Below are positions 44,101 through 51,895 of a stretch of DNA of 64,000 nucleotides, piece by piece. Numbering within the stretch: the stretch's first letter is position 1; the number at the start of each line of letters is the position of its first letter. The notes below the pieces were generated by a model that made no database searches, was not told the origin of the DNA, and saw only the letters and a program-made list of their open reading frames with translations. Location: contig JBJMMD010000009.1 of NCBI GenBank assembly GCA_045804965.1, forward strand, positions 1-64,000, in the 5' to 3' direction. Made by a program: the position numbers and the translations under genes. This DNA is from CAVTUU01 sp045804965 (GTDB taxonomy: Bacteria > Chloroflexota > Chloroflexia > Thermomicrobiales > UBA6265).

Positions 44101-44748
44101 GATATAGCACGCGTGGACTTGCGGACGCGTGTAGGCGTCGGCGCTCAATTTGACCTGGGCATCGACGGGATCGACGTAATAGTGGCCTTGAGCCGGACCC
44201 GTAATCCCATAACTCTGGGCAAGACCGGTGTTGAACCATTGCGGCGAATTCGGCGCCGCCATTTGATTGACGAGCATGTACTTGAGCTCGTCTTCGAAGG
44301 CGTCGGCGTCAGCAGCGGCAGCGAAGTATCCGTGCGTCTCGCCCCAGTATCGCCAGCAGCCGGCGAGACGGCTGATCACCTGCCGGGCCGAGCGCTCCGG
44401 ACCAAGAACGGGCGTGCCGTCCTGATTGGTCAGCGGTTTGCCGTCGGCGTCGGTTTGCGGCACGCCCGCTTTGCGGAAGTATTTGCTGACCATGATGTCG
44501 GCGGCGACTTGCGACCAACCCGCTGGAATCTCGGCGTCTTTCATCTCGAAGACGACCGATCCGTCCGGGTTGGTGATGCGCGAGGTGCGCGTCGTCCATG
44601 TGACCGAGGCGAAGGGATCGACACCCTCCTGCGTAAAGAAGCGGTTGATGGTGAGGCCCCGGCTGATCGCCGTTTCCTCACCCAGTTCGGCCCCTTCGCT
44701 TCCTTGCTGATCCTCGATTTGGAACGTTGCGTGCTCGCTGTCCGACAT
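41158..44748 (-). CDS. nrdJ: Class II (adenosylcobalamin-dependent) ribonucleotide reductase
   Basis: 1196 residues, typical for large NrdJ proteins. It reduces ribonucleotides using a B12-generated radical. Visible: an N-terminal region with 'SVTWTTRTSRITNPDGSVVF'-like sequence, 'APNSPQWFNTGLAQSYGITG', 'FKYGSGTGTNFSALRGEGEP', the active-site loop 'NPCSEYMFLDNTACNLASLN' (about residue 420), and 'LAPTGTIGLLMDCDTTGVEP'. The C-terminal part holds 'DMHKEGAAYRSMINCFAIAV' and ends in a Cys-rich zinc-ribbon/redox tail 'CDVCGHITVRNGACYKCLNC' plus a final Cys. An Ala/Glu-rich linker (about 1095-1150) separates the tail. GGGAGAGG precedes the ATG. There is no NrdAB here, so this is probably the main reductase. 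The long leader upstream is annotated separately. Confidence 0.95.
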   Translation of the reverse strand: MSDSEHATFQIEDQQGSEGAELGEETAISRGLTINRFFTQEGVDPFASVTWTTRTSRITNPDGSVVFEMKDAEIPAGWSQVAADIMVSKYFRKAGVPQTDADGKPLTNQDGTPVLGPERSARQVISRLAGCWRYWGETHGYFAAAADADAFEDELKYMLVNQMAAPNSPQWFNTGLAQSYGITGPAQGHYYVDPVDAQVKLSADAYTRPQVHACYIQPIADDLVSEGGIMDLWVREARLFKYGSGTGTNFSALRGEGEPLSGGGTSSGLMSFLKVGDRAAGAIKSGGTTRRAAKMVCLDLDHPDIETFITWKADEEKKVAALIAAGYPADFNGDAYATVSGQNANNSVRVPNEFLQAVEDDGTWDLRWRTDPNHISKTVKARELWHKIAEAAWQSADPGVQLDTTINEWHTCPASDRINASNPCSEYMFLDNTACNLASLNLVKFVDVETGEVDIEAYKHAIRLWTIVLEISVLMAGFPSKEIAQLSYEFRTLGLGYANIGTVLMLRGLPYDSDEARAYTGAMTAIMTGESYATSAELAKHLGPFPGYAENERHMLRVIRNHRRAAYNAPAEDYEGLSVVPMGIDPNATPADLVEAARDAWNRALAGGELYGYRNAQTTLLAPTGTIGLLMDCDTTGVEPDFALVKFKKLAGGGYFKIANQSIEPALKNLGYSAEERNEILNYVLGTLTLAGAPHINRVTLKERGFSDEDLDKVEKALPGVFELPFAFNAWTLGEEALARAGIAMADASKPGFDLLSVLGFTRTQIEAANEHICGTMTVEGAPHLKPEHLPVFDTANKCGRKGTRFIHYMGHVKMMGAAQSFLSGAISKTINMPNEASIDDIMDAYKESWAHGLKAMAIYRDGSKLSQPLSSKSDHERSADEDLLSREEVEQEIEDRVASAVAQARDEWERELTERVASAELPAEAVGFGIPARRRLPSKRHGFTQEGRVAGHKVYLRTGEYEDGSLGEIFIDMHKEGAAYRSMINCFAIAVSKGLQYGVPLDEFVDTFTFVRFEPQGMVSGHPNIKMATSIIDYVFRVLGLEYLGRTDLVQNPPELDQGDEDSDLNAGGDSSANDAAIAAPEAAAGAPQPASETGAETESSRPSALAVAAEPAAEPIIKAHANGNVKNGASNGLTVTATNSVTLVADAPARMNSLDAQLAEMSGDAPFCDVCGHITVRNGACYKCLNCGNSLGCS

Positions 44749-44769
44749 TTTCGCTGCCTCTCCCTTTGG

Positions 44770-44789
44770 CGCGGGCTCCGATGCCCGCG
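44770..44789 (-). promoter_or_regulatory. Hairpin just before the nrdJ ribosome site
   Basis: CGCGGGC and GCCCGCG pair perfectly around a 6-base loop, ending about 5 bases before the GGGAGAGG ribosome site of nrdJ. It could modulate initiation. No T tract follows, so it is not a terminator. Confidence 0.45.
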
Positions 44790-44874
44790 TGGAAATAGTT
44801 CATCTCAAACGATTGAATCCGCTTCTGGCGGCACCGCGACCTACACCCCTCGCGATGCGCAGAGACCGCTGAGA

Positions 44875-45069
44875 TCAGTTACCGAAGATGGGTTCGATCC
44901 CTGTGCGTCCGTCAAAGCGACTTTGACGAAACGCCGGCGCAGGATCGAGGCGGTCTAGGCCAAGAATATTGATCCGCGCGTTGAGTGATGTTCCGCTCGT
45001 TGACCGGATTGACTTCGATCTGAAACCTTCTGCGGCCGACGCAGCCGCATCTGGTCGGTGATGTCTCAT
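44875..45069 (-). CDS. 64-codon frame in the nrdJ leader
   Basis: ATG 45069 has an excellent GGGAGGA four to five bases upstream and opens a 64-residue basic frame ('MRHHRPDAAASAAEGFRSKS', 'IRSTSGTSLNARINILGLDR', 'LDPAPAFRQSRFDGRTGIEP'), ending 126 bases before nrdJ. An 8-bp perfect hairpin (CGTCAAAG-cga-CTTTGACG, 44910-44928) lies within it. Third-position GC is only about 54%, lower than in nearby genes, so it may be a leader peptide or a spurious frame. It shares the nrdJ transcript if the promoter at 45231-45258 is right. No family recognised. Confidence 0.4.
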   Translation of the reverse strand: MRHHRPDAAASAAEGFRSKSIRSTSGTSLNARINILGLDRLDPAPAFRQSRFDGRTGIEPIFGN

Positions 45070-45169
45070 CGCTTCCTCCCGCGGCGAATCTCGCCAATTC
45101 AGTGGATGCCTGTTGCCGTGTCAGCGAGCGGTGCGGGAGAACCGGCTCACCGACGGCGGCAAAATCGCA

Positions 45170-45214
45170 CCACTACGTGTAGTAGTGCAAGCGCCGTGCC
45201 ACAACTAGGTGTGG
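45170..45214 (-). promoter_or_regulatory. Two palindromes downstream of the nrdJ promoter (NrdR-box-like)
   Basis: Site 1, CCACTACGTGTAGTAG (45170-45185, inside a 22-bp palindrome with one mismatch), and site 2, CCACAACTAGGTGTGG (45199-45214), are 16-bp palindromes of the NrdR-box type, which occurs in pairs before ribonucleotide reductase genes. Their centres are 29 bp apart, a little under the usual 31-32. Their sequence departs from the AT-rich NrdR core, so another repressor is possible. Confidence 0.5.
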
Positions 45215-45230
45215 TGCCGCGGCGAAATAT

Positions 45231-45258
45231 AGTATAGCCCGATCGGGCCAGAACACAA
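45231..45258 (-). promoter_or_regulatory. Sigma-70-type promoter of the nrdJ transcript
   Basis: On the minus strand, TTGTGT (45258-45253), a 16-base spacer and TATACT (45236-45231) face nrdJ. Transcription would start near 45224, leaving a leader of about 475 bases. The two palindromes begin about 10 bases downstream of that start. Confidence 0.5.
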
Positions 45259-45564
45259 TATGTGCCACCATGTCAAAATCGTACGTACGGGGCAAGAAGC
45301 GTCGTCCAATGTATAAGGGCCGGCGATCCTACGGCTGTGACTTCCTGTCGCTATTTGCCATAAGGTGCCGGCGTGTTTGTAGCCTAGTTACACGCGCCAT
45401 CGGTTTTTCCCGTTGACGCCTGGGCGAATAAATCGACTCCGAAGGCGCCAAGCGGGCGAGCGCGATCTGTTCTCCTCGACGTTCGCCTGGCGCGGTCAAC
45501 GCAGCCGTCTGCAGCGCACCGCGGCACGCATCCCAGACGCATGCTTGTGCAACTAACGTCGCGA
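45259..45564. other. Spacer between the nrdJ promoter and the HAD gene
   Basis: 306 bases with no supported gene. cgtacgtacg at about 45281-45290 is a short palindrome. The HAD gene ends at 45565 with no obvious terminator here. Confidence 0.35.
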
Positions 45565-46236
45565 TTACAGACCGAGCAGTTCCGGGAGACCGGAGAGATC
45601 GGGCAACTCCTGATACGGTCCGTAGGCGGGGTCGCCAACCTTGCCATAGCGATTGATCCAGACTCGGTTCCACCCCAATTTGTGACCGGGAACGATGTCA
45701 TATTCGAAGCCTTGCGCAACGTGGAGGAGCTCATCAGATTCGCACCCCAAGACGCGCAAGGCGTAGTCGAAGATCACCGGCGATGGTTTGTAGGCTCGGG
45801 CCTGCTCCGCCGTGATCACATGAGCGAATGGCACGCCGATGCGGCGCACGTTTCCGGCAATGATCGCGTCGTCGCTGTTCGAGATGATCGCCAGCTTGCA
45901 CTGCTGCCGGAGCCGGTCAAGCGCGGGCGGAACATCGGGGTAGGGACCCCAGGTCGGCACGGCCGCCACGAGCGTTTCGCCATCCTCATCGCGATAAGAT
46001 AGCCCATACCGCCGCATCGCTTCGGCCAGGGTCTGCCGCAGCACTTCGTGGTACGGTCGGTACGGCGCGAGGATCGCCTGAAATCGAAGCTCGTCGTACT
46101 CCTGAAAGAACTCATCCTCCGGCACTCCCGCCAGCCGGTCGCCAAGCATGCGCCGTGTCGTCTCTTCGATGGGGAACTCGACCAACGTGTCGTAGCAATC
46201 AAACGTGATGAATTTCGGCAAGTCCACGGTTTCCAC
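45565..46236 (-). CDS. HAD-superfamily hydrolase (L-2-haloacid dehalogenase-like)
   Basis: 223 residues. Motif I is 'FITFDCYDTL' with nucleophile D13 (the family usually has D.YGTL; here Asp replaces Gly). Motif II is 'KLAIISNSDD' (Ser/Asn), motif III the Lys in 'ARAYKPSPVIFDYAL', and motif IV 'HVAQGFEYDIVPGHKLGWNR', where the Asp sits as in type II haloacid dehalogenases. A helical cap lies between motifs I and II. The family cleaves C-Cl or C-P bonds; the substrate is not predictable. GTG 46236 is preceded by GGGGAGTGG; GTG 46227 is an alternative. It is 226 bases downstream of the molybdoenzyme gene, separated by a terminator, so it is probably independently transcribed. Confidence 0.85.
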   Translation of the reverse strand: METVDLPKFITFDCYDTLVEFPIEETTRRMLGDRLAGVPEDEFFQEYDELRFQAILAPYRPYHEVLRQTLAEAMRRYGLSYRDEDGETLVAAVPTWGPYPDVPPALDRLRQQCKLAIISNSDDAIIAGNVRRIGVPFAHVITAEQARAYKPSPVIFDYALRVLGCESDELLHVAQGFEYDIVPGHKLGWNRVWINRYGKVGDPAYGPYQELPDLSGLPELLGL

Positions 46237-46371
46237 TCCCCACTCCCCGCTACACCATGCCTATCGCCACGGCATTGTCGCAGGAGAGCGGGTTCGAGTA
46301 GCTGCTACCGTACGGCTCTGACTCGATGGTGTTCTCGGCTCCGACCGCTCGCCAGATGCGACTGACGCCGG

Positions 46372-46404
46372 CAAAAAATGGGCGCTCGCGTGTCACGCTC
46401 GCCC
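46372..46404 (-). terminator. Rho-independent terminator of the molybdoenzyme gene
   Basis: On the minus strand GGGCG...CGCCC encloses an inner GCGT-gac-ACGC hairpin and is followed at once by ATTTTTTGCC. It lies about 60 bases after the stop at 46463. Confidence 0.8.
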
Positions 46405-46462
46405 GAGCGGTCGGTCCCGAAGAGAATGATGCCGGACACTCTGCCCAGCACGGCTTTTCTGA

Positions 46463-47626
46463 CTAGGCGATGCGGACACTTCGGGTGATCTGGCCGTTGC
46501 TCTCCCAGAATGTCGTCTTGCCTTTGAGGAGCGGATCGTCGGGCGCTGGTTGGACCGCACCACTCGCGGCGATCGCCCGCGACGTGATCGTGTGCTCGCC
46601 GGGCGACGGCTTGGCCCAGTCGACGGTCCAGAAGACCCAGGCGAACGCTTCTCCTGCGCCTGTCGTGAGCGTCGCTTTCTGCCAGGGGCCGTCGTCGATG
46701 CGGACCTCCACGCCGGCGATCGGCATGCCCCATGCGGCGCCCATGATCTGATAGCCGGCAGCCTGCTTCGTTACTTTCGCCGGCGCCGATTTGAGGCGGT
46801 CGTGCCCGACTGAGGTGAAGGTCCAGACGCTCTCGCCGTCGCGCTCCTCCTCGCGGATCGTCACGTAGTCGCGGGCCATGAAGTTCCCTTGGTAGCGCGC
46901 GTCACGGACCTCGATCCGTGACAACCACTTGACGTTGGCGATGCCGTACCACCCCGGCGCGATCAGGCGGAGCGGATACCCGTTCAGGGGCGGCAGCGGT
47001 GCGCCGTTCATCTCGTAGGCGAGCAACTTGTCGCCGCTCCGCGCGTCGGCGAGCGCCAGACTACGGGCGAAATGCTCGGTGATCTTCATCTCCCGCCAGG
47101 TCTGCTCGCCGGCATCCGCGCCCCAAAAGACGACCTCGCTTCCCCCCTCCAAGATTCCGGCCTCATCGAGCAGCGGCGCCAAAGGTGTGCCCGCCCACGT
47201 CGCATTGCCGACACCGCCATTGAAAAATGGCAGACCGGTGTTCCCAGAGCACTCGATCGTAAACGTCACCTCGCGCCGATCGCGTGCCTTGAGATCGGCC
47301 AAGGTCAGAGTGACTGGTCGTGACACCAGCCCGCTGATGTCCAGGCGCCAGTCCTGCTCGTCCAGAGCGGGTAGGTTGAAGTGCTTGACGACGAAGAACT
47401 CGTCCGCTGGGGTCAGCCAGTCATCCAATTGCTGCCAATCCAGTTGCTGCACGATGACGTCGGGCACGGGATTGGGCTCAAGCTGATCTAGCCAAGGAAC
47501 GACTTCACCGCCCGATTCGTCTTGGAAAGCGCGCGCCGGCCCGGCCAGTCGCAGCACGCTCAGGCCAGCTAGCGCTGCGCTTCCCTGCTTCACCAACGTC
47601 CGCCGTGAGATTGCCGATCGGATCAT
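46463..47626 (-). CDS. Tat-exported sulfite-oxidase-like molybdopterin oxidoreductase
   Basis: 387 residues from ATG 47626 (GGAGAG five bases upstream). The N-terminus 'MIRSAISRRTLVKQGSAAL' is a twin-arginine signal. The sulfite-oxidase molybdopterin fold shows 'RLDISGLVSRPVTLTLADLK', 'TFTIECSGNTGLPFFNGGVG' with the molybdenum-ligand cysteine C126, 'TWAGTPLAPLLDEAGI', and 'NGYPLRLIAPGWYGIANVKW'. The last ~110 residues ('PIAGVEVRIDDGPWQKATLT', 'FWTVDWAKPSPGEHTITSRA') form the Mo-co dimerisation domain. There is no haem domain, so it belongs with the bacterial SorA/YedY-like periplasmic enzymes that need a separate electron acceptor. The molybdate genes about 15 kb away (61.3-62.7 kb) would matter for its cofactor, but modA there is deleted. 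Confidence 0.9.
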   Translation of the reverse strand: MIRSAISRRTLVKQGSAALAGLSVLRLAGPARAFQDESGGEVVPWLDQLEPNPVPDVIVQQLDWQQLDDWLTPADEFFVVKHFNLPALDEQDWRLDISGLVSRPVTLTLADLKARDRREVTFTIECSGNTGLPFFNGGVGNATWAGTPLAPLLDEAGILEGGSEVVFWGADAGEQTWREMKITEHFARSLALADARSGDKLLAYEMNGAPLPPLNGYPLRLIAPGWYGIANVKWLSRIEVRDARYQGNFMARDYVTIREEERDGESVWTFTSVGHDRLKSAPAKVTKQAAGYQIMGAAWGMPIAGVEVRIDDGPWQKATLTTGAGEAFAWVFWTVDWAKPSPGEHTITSRAIAASGAVQPAPDDPLLKGKTTFWESNGQITRSVRIA

Positions 47627-47853
47627 GGCTGCTCTCCTCGCCGCATTGCAAGCGCTCGTTCGCCCCGATCACTCGACGGGGGCGGATACCGAAATCGGCA
47701 GGCCGATTGGCCGCCGGTCCCTTCGGGGATGCAACGAGCATGCACATGGAGATCCGCCGGCGCATCGAACTCGTGGTCGTAATTCGACGATAGAGGAGTG
47801 CCGGAAATCTACGACCGGTCGTAGGGGATACGCCGGAGCGAAGCGCTGCGACG

Positions 47854-50235
47854 TCAGCCGAGGCCGTGAACGTGGGCGTAGGCAGACGCATCAGATCTCG
47901 ACGACACTCCGAGTTTGCCGAGGATTGTCGTGATATGGCGCTTAACGGTGGGCACGCTGATGAAAAGGAGTTCGGCGATCTCCCGGTTGGACCTCTCCTG
48001 CGCAACGAGACGGAGAACCTCGATCTCGCGCGAGGTCAGACCGGCGGGCGCAGCCGGAGCAGTGATTGCAAGCGGATCTGGAGCTCCAGCCACCTCAACC
48101 AACAGGATATCTGCCTCATCGAGAGCATTCTCGACTGAGAGATTCGCTCCCGCCTCGAATGCCGCCTCGAATGCCGCTTCGCCTATCTGGCAGCGGATCG
48201 CCGCTTTCCGTTGTTGTTCAACGGTTTGCTCGATCTGCATCCCGGGTGTGCCCAATGCGGCTCGCATTACAGCAGATGCACTCAGGATGCGCGCGGCTGC
48301 TTCCGTCTTGCCCGTAGCGGCTCCAACGAACGCCGAGTCAGAGAGTATTTGAACAACGTATCGATCATGGGCGACTGCCCGAGCTAGGTCGAGTGCCTCG
48401 CGAAGGAGCGCAGCCGCTCGTTGTGTGTTGCCTTGCTCCACGAACACGAGGGCTAGGCGACGAGTGGTGCGCGTAATCGCCTCTCGGTCCCCGGAGGATC
48501 GGGCGATCGACAGAGCCGCTTCGTACGATCCCGCCGCCTTTTCGAAGTCACCGCGGCTTTGGGCCAAGTCACCTAGATCGTCTAGGGCCTGTGGCTCCCA
48601 ACGGCGGTCGCTCATTGCACGTGCGACCGCCAGCGCCTCTACATGCCACGCGCCCGCCTGCTCGAGATTATTCGCATCCTTTTCGAGATACCCGAGGGCG
48701 GTGAGCGCCCAAAACTCCGAAGCGGATTCACCACTTTCCTGGGCGACTGTGAGACTTTCTTCCGCCAGGCAACGCGCCGCATTGGGATCGTCAAGAAGTA
48801 ACGTGAACCATGACAGTGACATGAGCATCCGAGCCCGGAGCGCCGGCGATGTTTCTCCGGCGACGGCGAGTGCTTCCTCGCTCCACTTCCGACCCTCGCG
48901 GAATTGACCGCGTGCAAACCAGACGATTCGATACGCAAAGACGAGACGCAGCGCAATCTCAGCTTCGCTGTGTTCCGACGTCCACTCGAGTGCTGCCCGC
49001 ACGTTCTCGCTCTCGGCCGCCAAACGAGACAGCATGGCAGCCCCTTCAGGGGTGAACGTTTCTGGGCCGATGAATTCCGGCGCAACATTCTCCACAAACG
49101 TGAGGCACCAGAGGGCGTGAGCCCTCCTTGCTTGGTCCAACTCATTGTCGGCCTTGAGGCGCTCCAGCCCAAACTCGCGGATCGTTTCGAGTAGTGAGAA
49201 CCGTGGCTCGCCATCAGTCTGCTCGGTCTGCTGGATCAAGCTTTTGTCCACGAGCGACGTCAGGAGATCGAGGATTGATGATTCGTCCGCTGCAATCGCT
49301 TCGGCCCCGGAAAGCGTGAATCCACCGACGAAGACCGAAAGTCGACGAAAGAGCAGTTGCTCTTGTGGAGCGAGGAGGTCATAACTCCAAGCGATCGCAT
49401 GCCGCATTGTTTGCAGTCGTTCTGGGGCGTCCCGGTGCCCACCAGTTAGGATCTGCAAGCGGTTGGTCAAGTGCCCTAATAAGCCGGACGGTTCAAGAAC
49501 GCGCACGCGAGCGGCGGCTAACTCAATCGCTAAGGGCAACCCGTCTAGGCTCCGGCAGATATCGGCAACCGCTTCACCGTTAGCGCCAGTCAGAGCAAAT
49601 TCCGGCTTGACCTCCTGCGCTCGCGTGACGAAGAGTCGAATCGCAGCAAAGTCGGTTAGGTCGTCGCTTGACAGAGATTGTCCGGATTTCGGAATTTCCA
49701 ATGGTCGAACCATGAGAGCGTGCTCACCAGTTAGATGCAGCAGCTCACGGCTCGTAATGAGCACCTTCAACCGAGGGTTGCCAATGAGGAGATCCGCCAC
49801 CAGCGGCGCGGCCGCGGTGACGTGCTCGAAGTTGTCGAGCACCAGCAGGAGTTCCCGTTCGCGCAGGACTGCGTATAAGCCGTCGAGCAGCGGCCGGACG
49901 CCGGAATCACGGACGCCGAGCGTCTGCGCAATCGCCGAGGGAACGAGCATGGGGTCACTGAGCGGAGCAAGCGGCATGAAGATGGTGCCATCGGCGAAGG
50001 CGCCGCCTACCTTCCGGGCCACCGCGAGCGCCAATTGCGTCTTTCCAACTCCGCCGGGACCTGTGAGCGTCAGCAAGCGCAAGTCGTCGCGTTGCAGAAG
50101 AGAGCATGCCGCGGCGATCTCCGCGTCTCTACCGATTAACGAGATGAGGGGCGCGGGCAAGTTGCCGGCAAGGCCGCGATCGCGGGCAGGCACCGGCTGC
50201 AAGCGAGTCAGGTCAGTGGGCATCAACTCGGTCAC
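47854..50235 (-). CDS. AAA-ATPase/TPR/LuxR transcriptional regulator (paralogue)
   Basis: About 793 residues from GTG 50235 (AAGGAG six bases upstream). It has the architecture of 37288-39663: 'NLPAPLISLIGRDAEIAAAC', P-loop GPGGVGKT at 59-66, 'LLLVLDNFEHVTAAAPLVAD', 'LDGLPLAIELAAARVRVLEP', 'RLQTMRHAIAWSYDLLAPQE', then a TPR-like helical region and a C-terminal LuxR helix-turn-helix ('LTSREIEVLRLVAQERSNRE', 'IAELLFISVPTVKRHITTIL', 'LGVSSRSDASAYAHVHG'). The HTH recognition helix differs (SVPTVKRH against SPRTASKH), so target DNA should differ. It is transcribed toward the molybdoenzyme gene with a 227-base gap, and could regulate it; that is inference. Confidence 0.85.
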   Translation of the reverse strand: MTELMPTDLTRLQPVPARDRGLAGNLPAPLISLIGRDAEIAAACSLLQRDDLRLLTLTGPGGVGKTQLALAVARKVGGAFADGTIFMPLAPLSDPMLVPSAIAQTLGVRDSGVRPLLDGLYAVLRERELLLVLDNFEHVTAAAPLVADLLIGNPRLKVLITSRELLHLTGEHALMVRPLEIPKSGQSLSSDDLTDFAAIRLFVTRAQEVKPEFALTGANGEAVADICRSLDGLPLAIELAAARVRVLEPSGLLGHLTNRLQILTGGHRDAPERLQTMRHAIAWSYDLLAPQEQLLFRRLSVFVGGFTLSGAEAIAADESSILDLLTSLVDKSLIQQTEQTDGEPRFSLLETIREFGLERLKADNELDQARRAHALWCLTFVENVAPEFIGPETFTPEGAAMLSRLAAESENVRAALEWTSEHSEAEIALRLVFAYRIVWFARGQFREGRKWSEEALAVAGETSPALRARMLMSLSWFTLLLDDPNAARCLAEESLTVAQESGESASEFWALTALGYLEKDANNLEQAGAWHVEALAVARAMSDRRWEPQALDDLGDLAQSRGDFEKAAGSYEAALSIARSSGDREAITRTTRRLALVFVEQGNTQRAAALLREALDLARAVAHDRYVVQILSDSAFVGAATGKTEAAARILSASAVMRAALGTPGMQIEQTVEQQRKAAIRCQIGEAAFEAAFEAGANLSVENALDEADILLVEVAGAPDPLAITAPAAPAGLTSREIEVLRLVAQERSNREIAELLFISVPTVKRHITTILGKLGVSSRSDASAYAHVHGLG

Positions 50236-50420
50236 GGACGACTCCTTCATTCAGTACACCGAGTGTGTGTCCATGATGCCTTTTTGATGACCTTATGTCC
50301 ACGCTTTGCCTGCGCACCGTGAGCCACAAGCAGTGGTTGCGATGTGGCAACCGTCCGTGCTGGTACGAGTGCGTGGCGAGGTGATGGAACCATCCATTGT
50401 CGATCAGCACGGCAAAAGCC

Positions 50421-50446
50421 TGACCGCGCCCATTGAGGCGCGGTCA
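50421..50446 (-). terminator. Rho-independent terminator of the sigma-fusion gene
   Basis: TGACCGCGCC and GGCGCGGTCA form a 10-bp perfect stem with a 6-base loop. On the minus strand it is followed by GGCTTTTGCC. It lies about 30 bases after the stop at 50478. Confidence 0.75.
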
Positions 50447-50477
50447 AGCTCAGTCCAGGGAGGAGGTTGGTCTAGGC

Positions 50478-51509
50478 TTAACTCCGAGTCCAGGAAACGA
50501 CGACAGGTCCTGTGGGGGCTGCACTGCCACCACCCGGCTCCTCGGTCACTTCCAGCGCTTGCGGGGCCCCGCGCCCATGCTGGTCGACTAGCAGCAGACC
50601 ATGTCCCATGTCGTTGAGCTGGAAGATGCCGAGCGATTCCCATCTCTCCCCATAGCGTGCCCAGGCCTGGTAGACGTGACCCGCTGGCGCGGGCACGAAG
50701 TAGGACGCCGTCAACACGGCGAGATCGTCGCCAGGCCGGCTGCGGTATTCGCCGTGGCTGGCCGGGTCCACGCCGGGCGCCGCGACGAGCCGGACAGCGA
50801 CCGTGTCGCTCGACGTGACCACCTGAAGCGCTCGCGTGTTGAGGTCGAGGATGGTCTGACGGTCGTGCAACCGCGTTCCCAAGGCGACGAGCCCGCCCGC
50901 CAGCACAAGCGCCAGCACGGTGAGGAGCGGAACCAACGACGTGCGGAGGTGTTGCATGCCGGTGCGGATGCGGGTTTTGGCCGTACCAAGCGGCAGTCCG
51001 AGGAACGTCGCAACCTGCTCGTGGGTGAGGTCGTCGAAGAAGGCGAGGCTGAGTGCCTGGCGTTGCGCCGGCGGCAGCGCCGCGACTGCTGCCTGCACGG
51101 TCGTGCGGCGGAATTCGCGCCAGGCGGCCTCATCTGGCTGCGGCGCCTGGTCCGGAACAGTCGCCAGGCGCGCTCCCTCTGGATCGGGGAGGACGGCCGG
51201 CCGCCGTCCCCGCCGGCGCAGCTCGTTAATGACCCGCAGATGCGCGATCCGTAGAAGCCAGGGGCGGACCGGTCCCCGCGCAGAGTCGTAGCTCGATGCT
51301 TTGTTCCACAGCGTGAGGAAAACATCCTGGACGATTTCTTCGGCGGCGGCCGGGTCGAGACTGCGCGCGGCAAGCCCGAATATCAGGGAGGCATAGCGGC
51401 TGTGCAGCGGCGCGAGTGCGTCTTCATGCCCGTCCGCAAGCAGTCCCATCAACTCCTCATCGCTTAGGTTGTCCAGCGGCGTTACCAGCCGGACCGAATT
51501 CATGGCCAT
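50478..51509 (-). CDS. ECF sigma factor fused to a membrane anti-sigma-K-like domain
   Basis: 343 residues from ATG 51509 (AAGGGA upstream). Residues 20-103 hold sigma region 2 ('EEIVQDVFLTLWNKASSYD' and 'GPVRPWLLRIAHLRVINELR', with the -10 recognition helix). Residues 137-190 hold region 4 ('VAALPPAQRQALSLAFFDDL', 'THEQVATFLGLPLGTAKTR'). A single membrane helix follows at about 191-213 (LVPLLTVLALVLAGGLVALG). Residues 215-343 resemble the extracytoplasmic domain of RskA/anti-sigma-K proteins ('GHVYQAWARYGERWESLGIF', 'ALEVTEEPGGGSAAPTGPVV'). Normally sigma and anti-sigma are separate proteins; here the usual zinc-binding anti-sigma segment is missing and the sigma factor is itself membrane-bound. 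Probable release is proteolytic. It is divergent from a secreted cupin, 386 bases away, which is a likely target. Confidence 0.8.
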   Translation of the reverse strand: MAMNSVRLVTPLDNLSDEELMGLLADGHEDALAPLHSRYASLIFGLAARSLDPAAAEEIVQDVFLTLWNKASSYDSARGPVRPWLLRIAHLRVINELRRRGRRPAVLPDPEGARLATVPDQAPQPDEAAWREFRRTTVQAAVAALPPAQRQALSLAFFDDLTHEQVATFLGLPLGTAKTRIRTGMQHLRTSLVPLLTVLALVLAGGLVALGTRLHDRQTILDLNTRALQVVTSSDTVAVRLVAAPGVDPASHGEYRSRPGDDLAVLTASYFVPAPAGHVYQAWARYGERWESLGIFQLNDMGHGLLLVDQHGRGAPQALEVTEEPGGGSAAPTGPVVVSWTRS

Positions 51510-51895
51510 TGCTGTCCCTTGCGTGTTGTTCCTCGGTTGCGCCTCGCGATATCGCAATCGCTTCGCGGCGATCTGTTGTCACCGCTAAATACACCAAGAA
51601 CACGCGCTTGGATTGCCCCAAGCTCATCGCCCGGACGCCAGATAGTCCAAACCGGCGCTTCTCCGGCCGGCTTCCTCGATGCAATCCATGCCGGCGATTC
51701 CGGTGTATTGGAGGTTGGCCGTCGAATGGACGGTGGCCGCAGGACACGATCACGCTAGCGAGAGGAGGAGACTCGGTACCCAGGAAGAGTATCCCGAAGA
51801 CCAGAGCCCGATGGCTCCAAAGGTCGCCCATTGGAACGTCGCCAGCCATAGGTCATCACCAGCAGAAAACTCAACTTAGAAAGGATACACCCATA
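51510..51895. promoter_or_regulatory. Divergent regulatory region between the sigma fusion and cupin
   Basis: 386 bases with no supported gene: a long in-frame extension of the cupin frame to 51416 crosses the sigma gene start and lacks a ribosome site. ECF-type promoters may lie here but no clear hexamers were found by eye. Confidence 0.35.

Noticed and set aside
44830..44935. tRNA-like T-arm (gggttcgatccct) in the nrdJ leader
   Set aside because: Only the T-loop resembles a tRNA. No matching acceptor stem, D-arm or anticodon arm could be folded on either strand.
44749..45230. Adenosylcobalamin riboswitch before nrdJ
   Set aside because: The B12 box and conserved core segments were not found on the minus strand; only loose matches such as 'atccactg' occur.
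51416..51895. N-terminal extension of the cupin frame
   Set aside because: It overlaps the divergent sigma gene and has no ribosome site; the ATG at 51896 has one and begins the signal peptide region.
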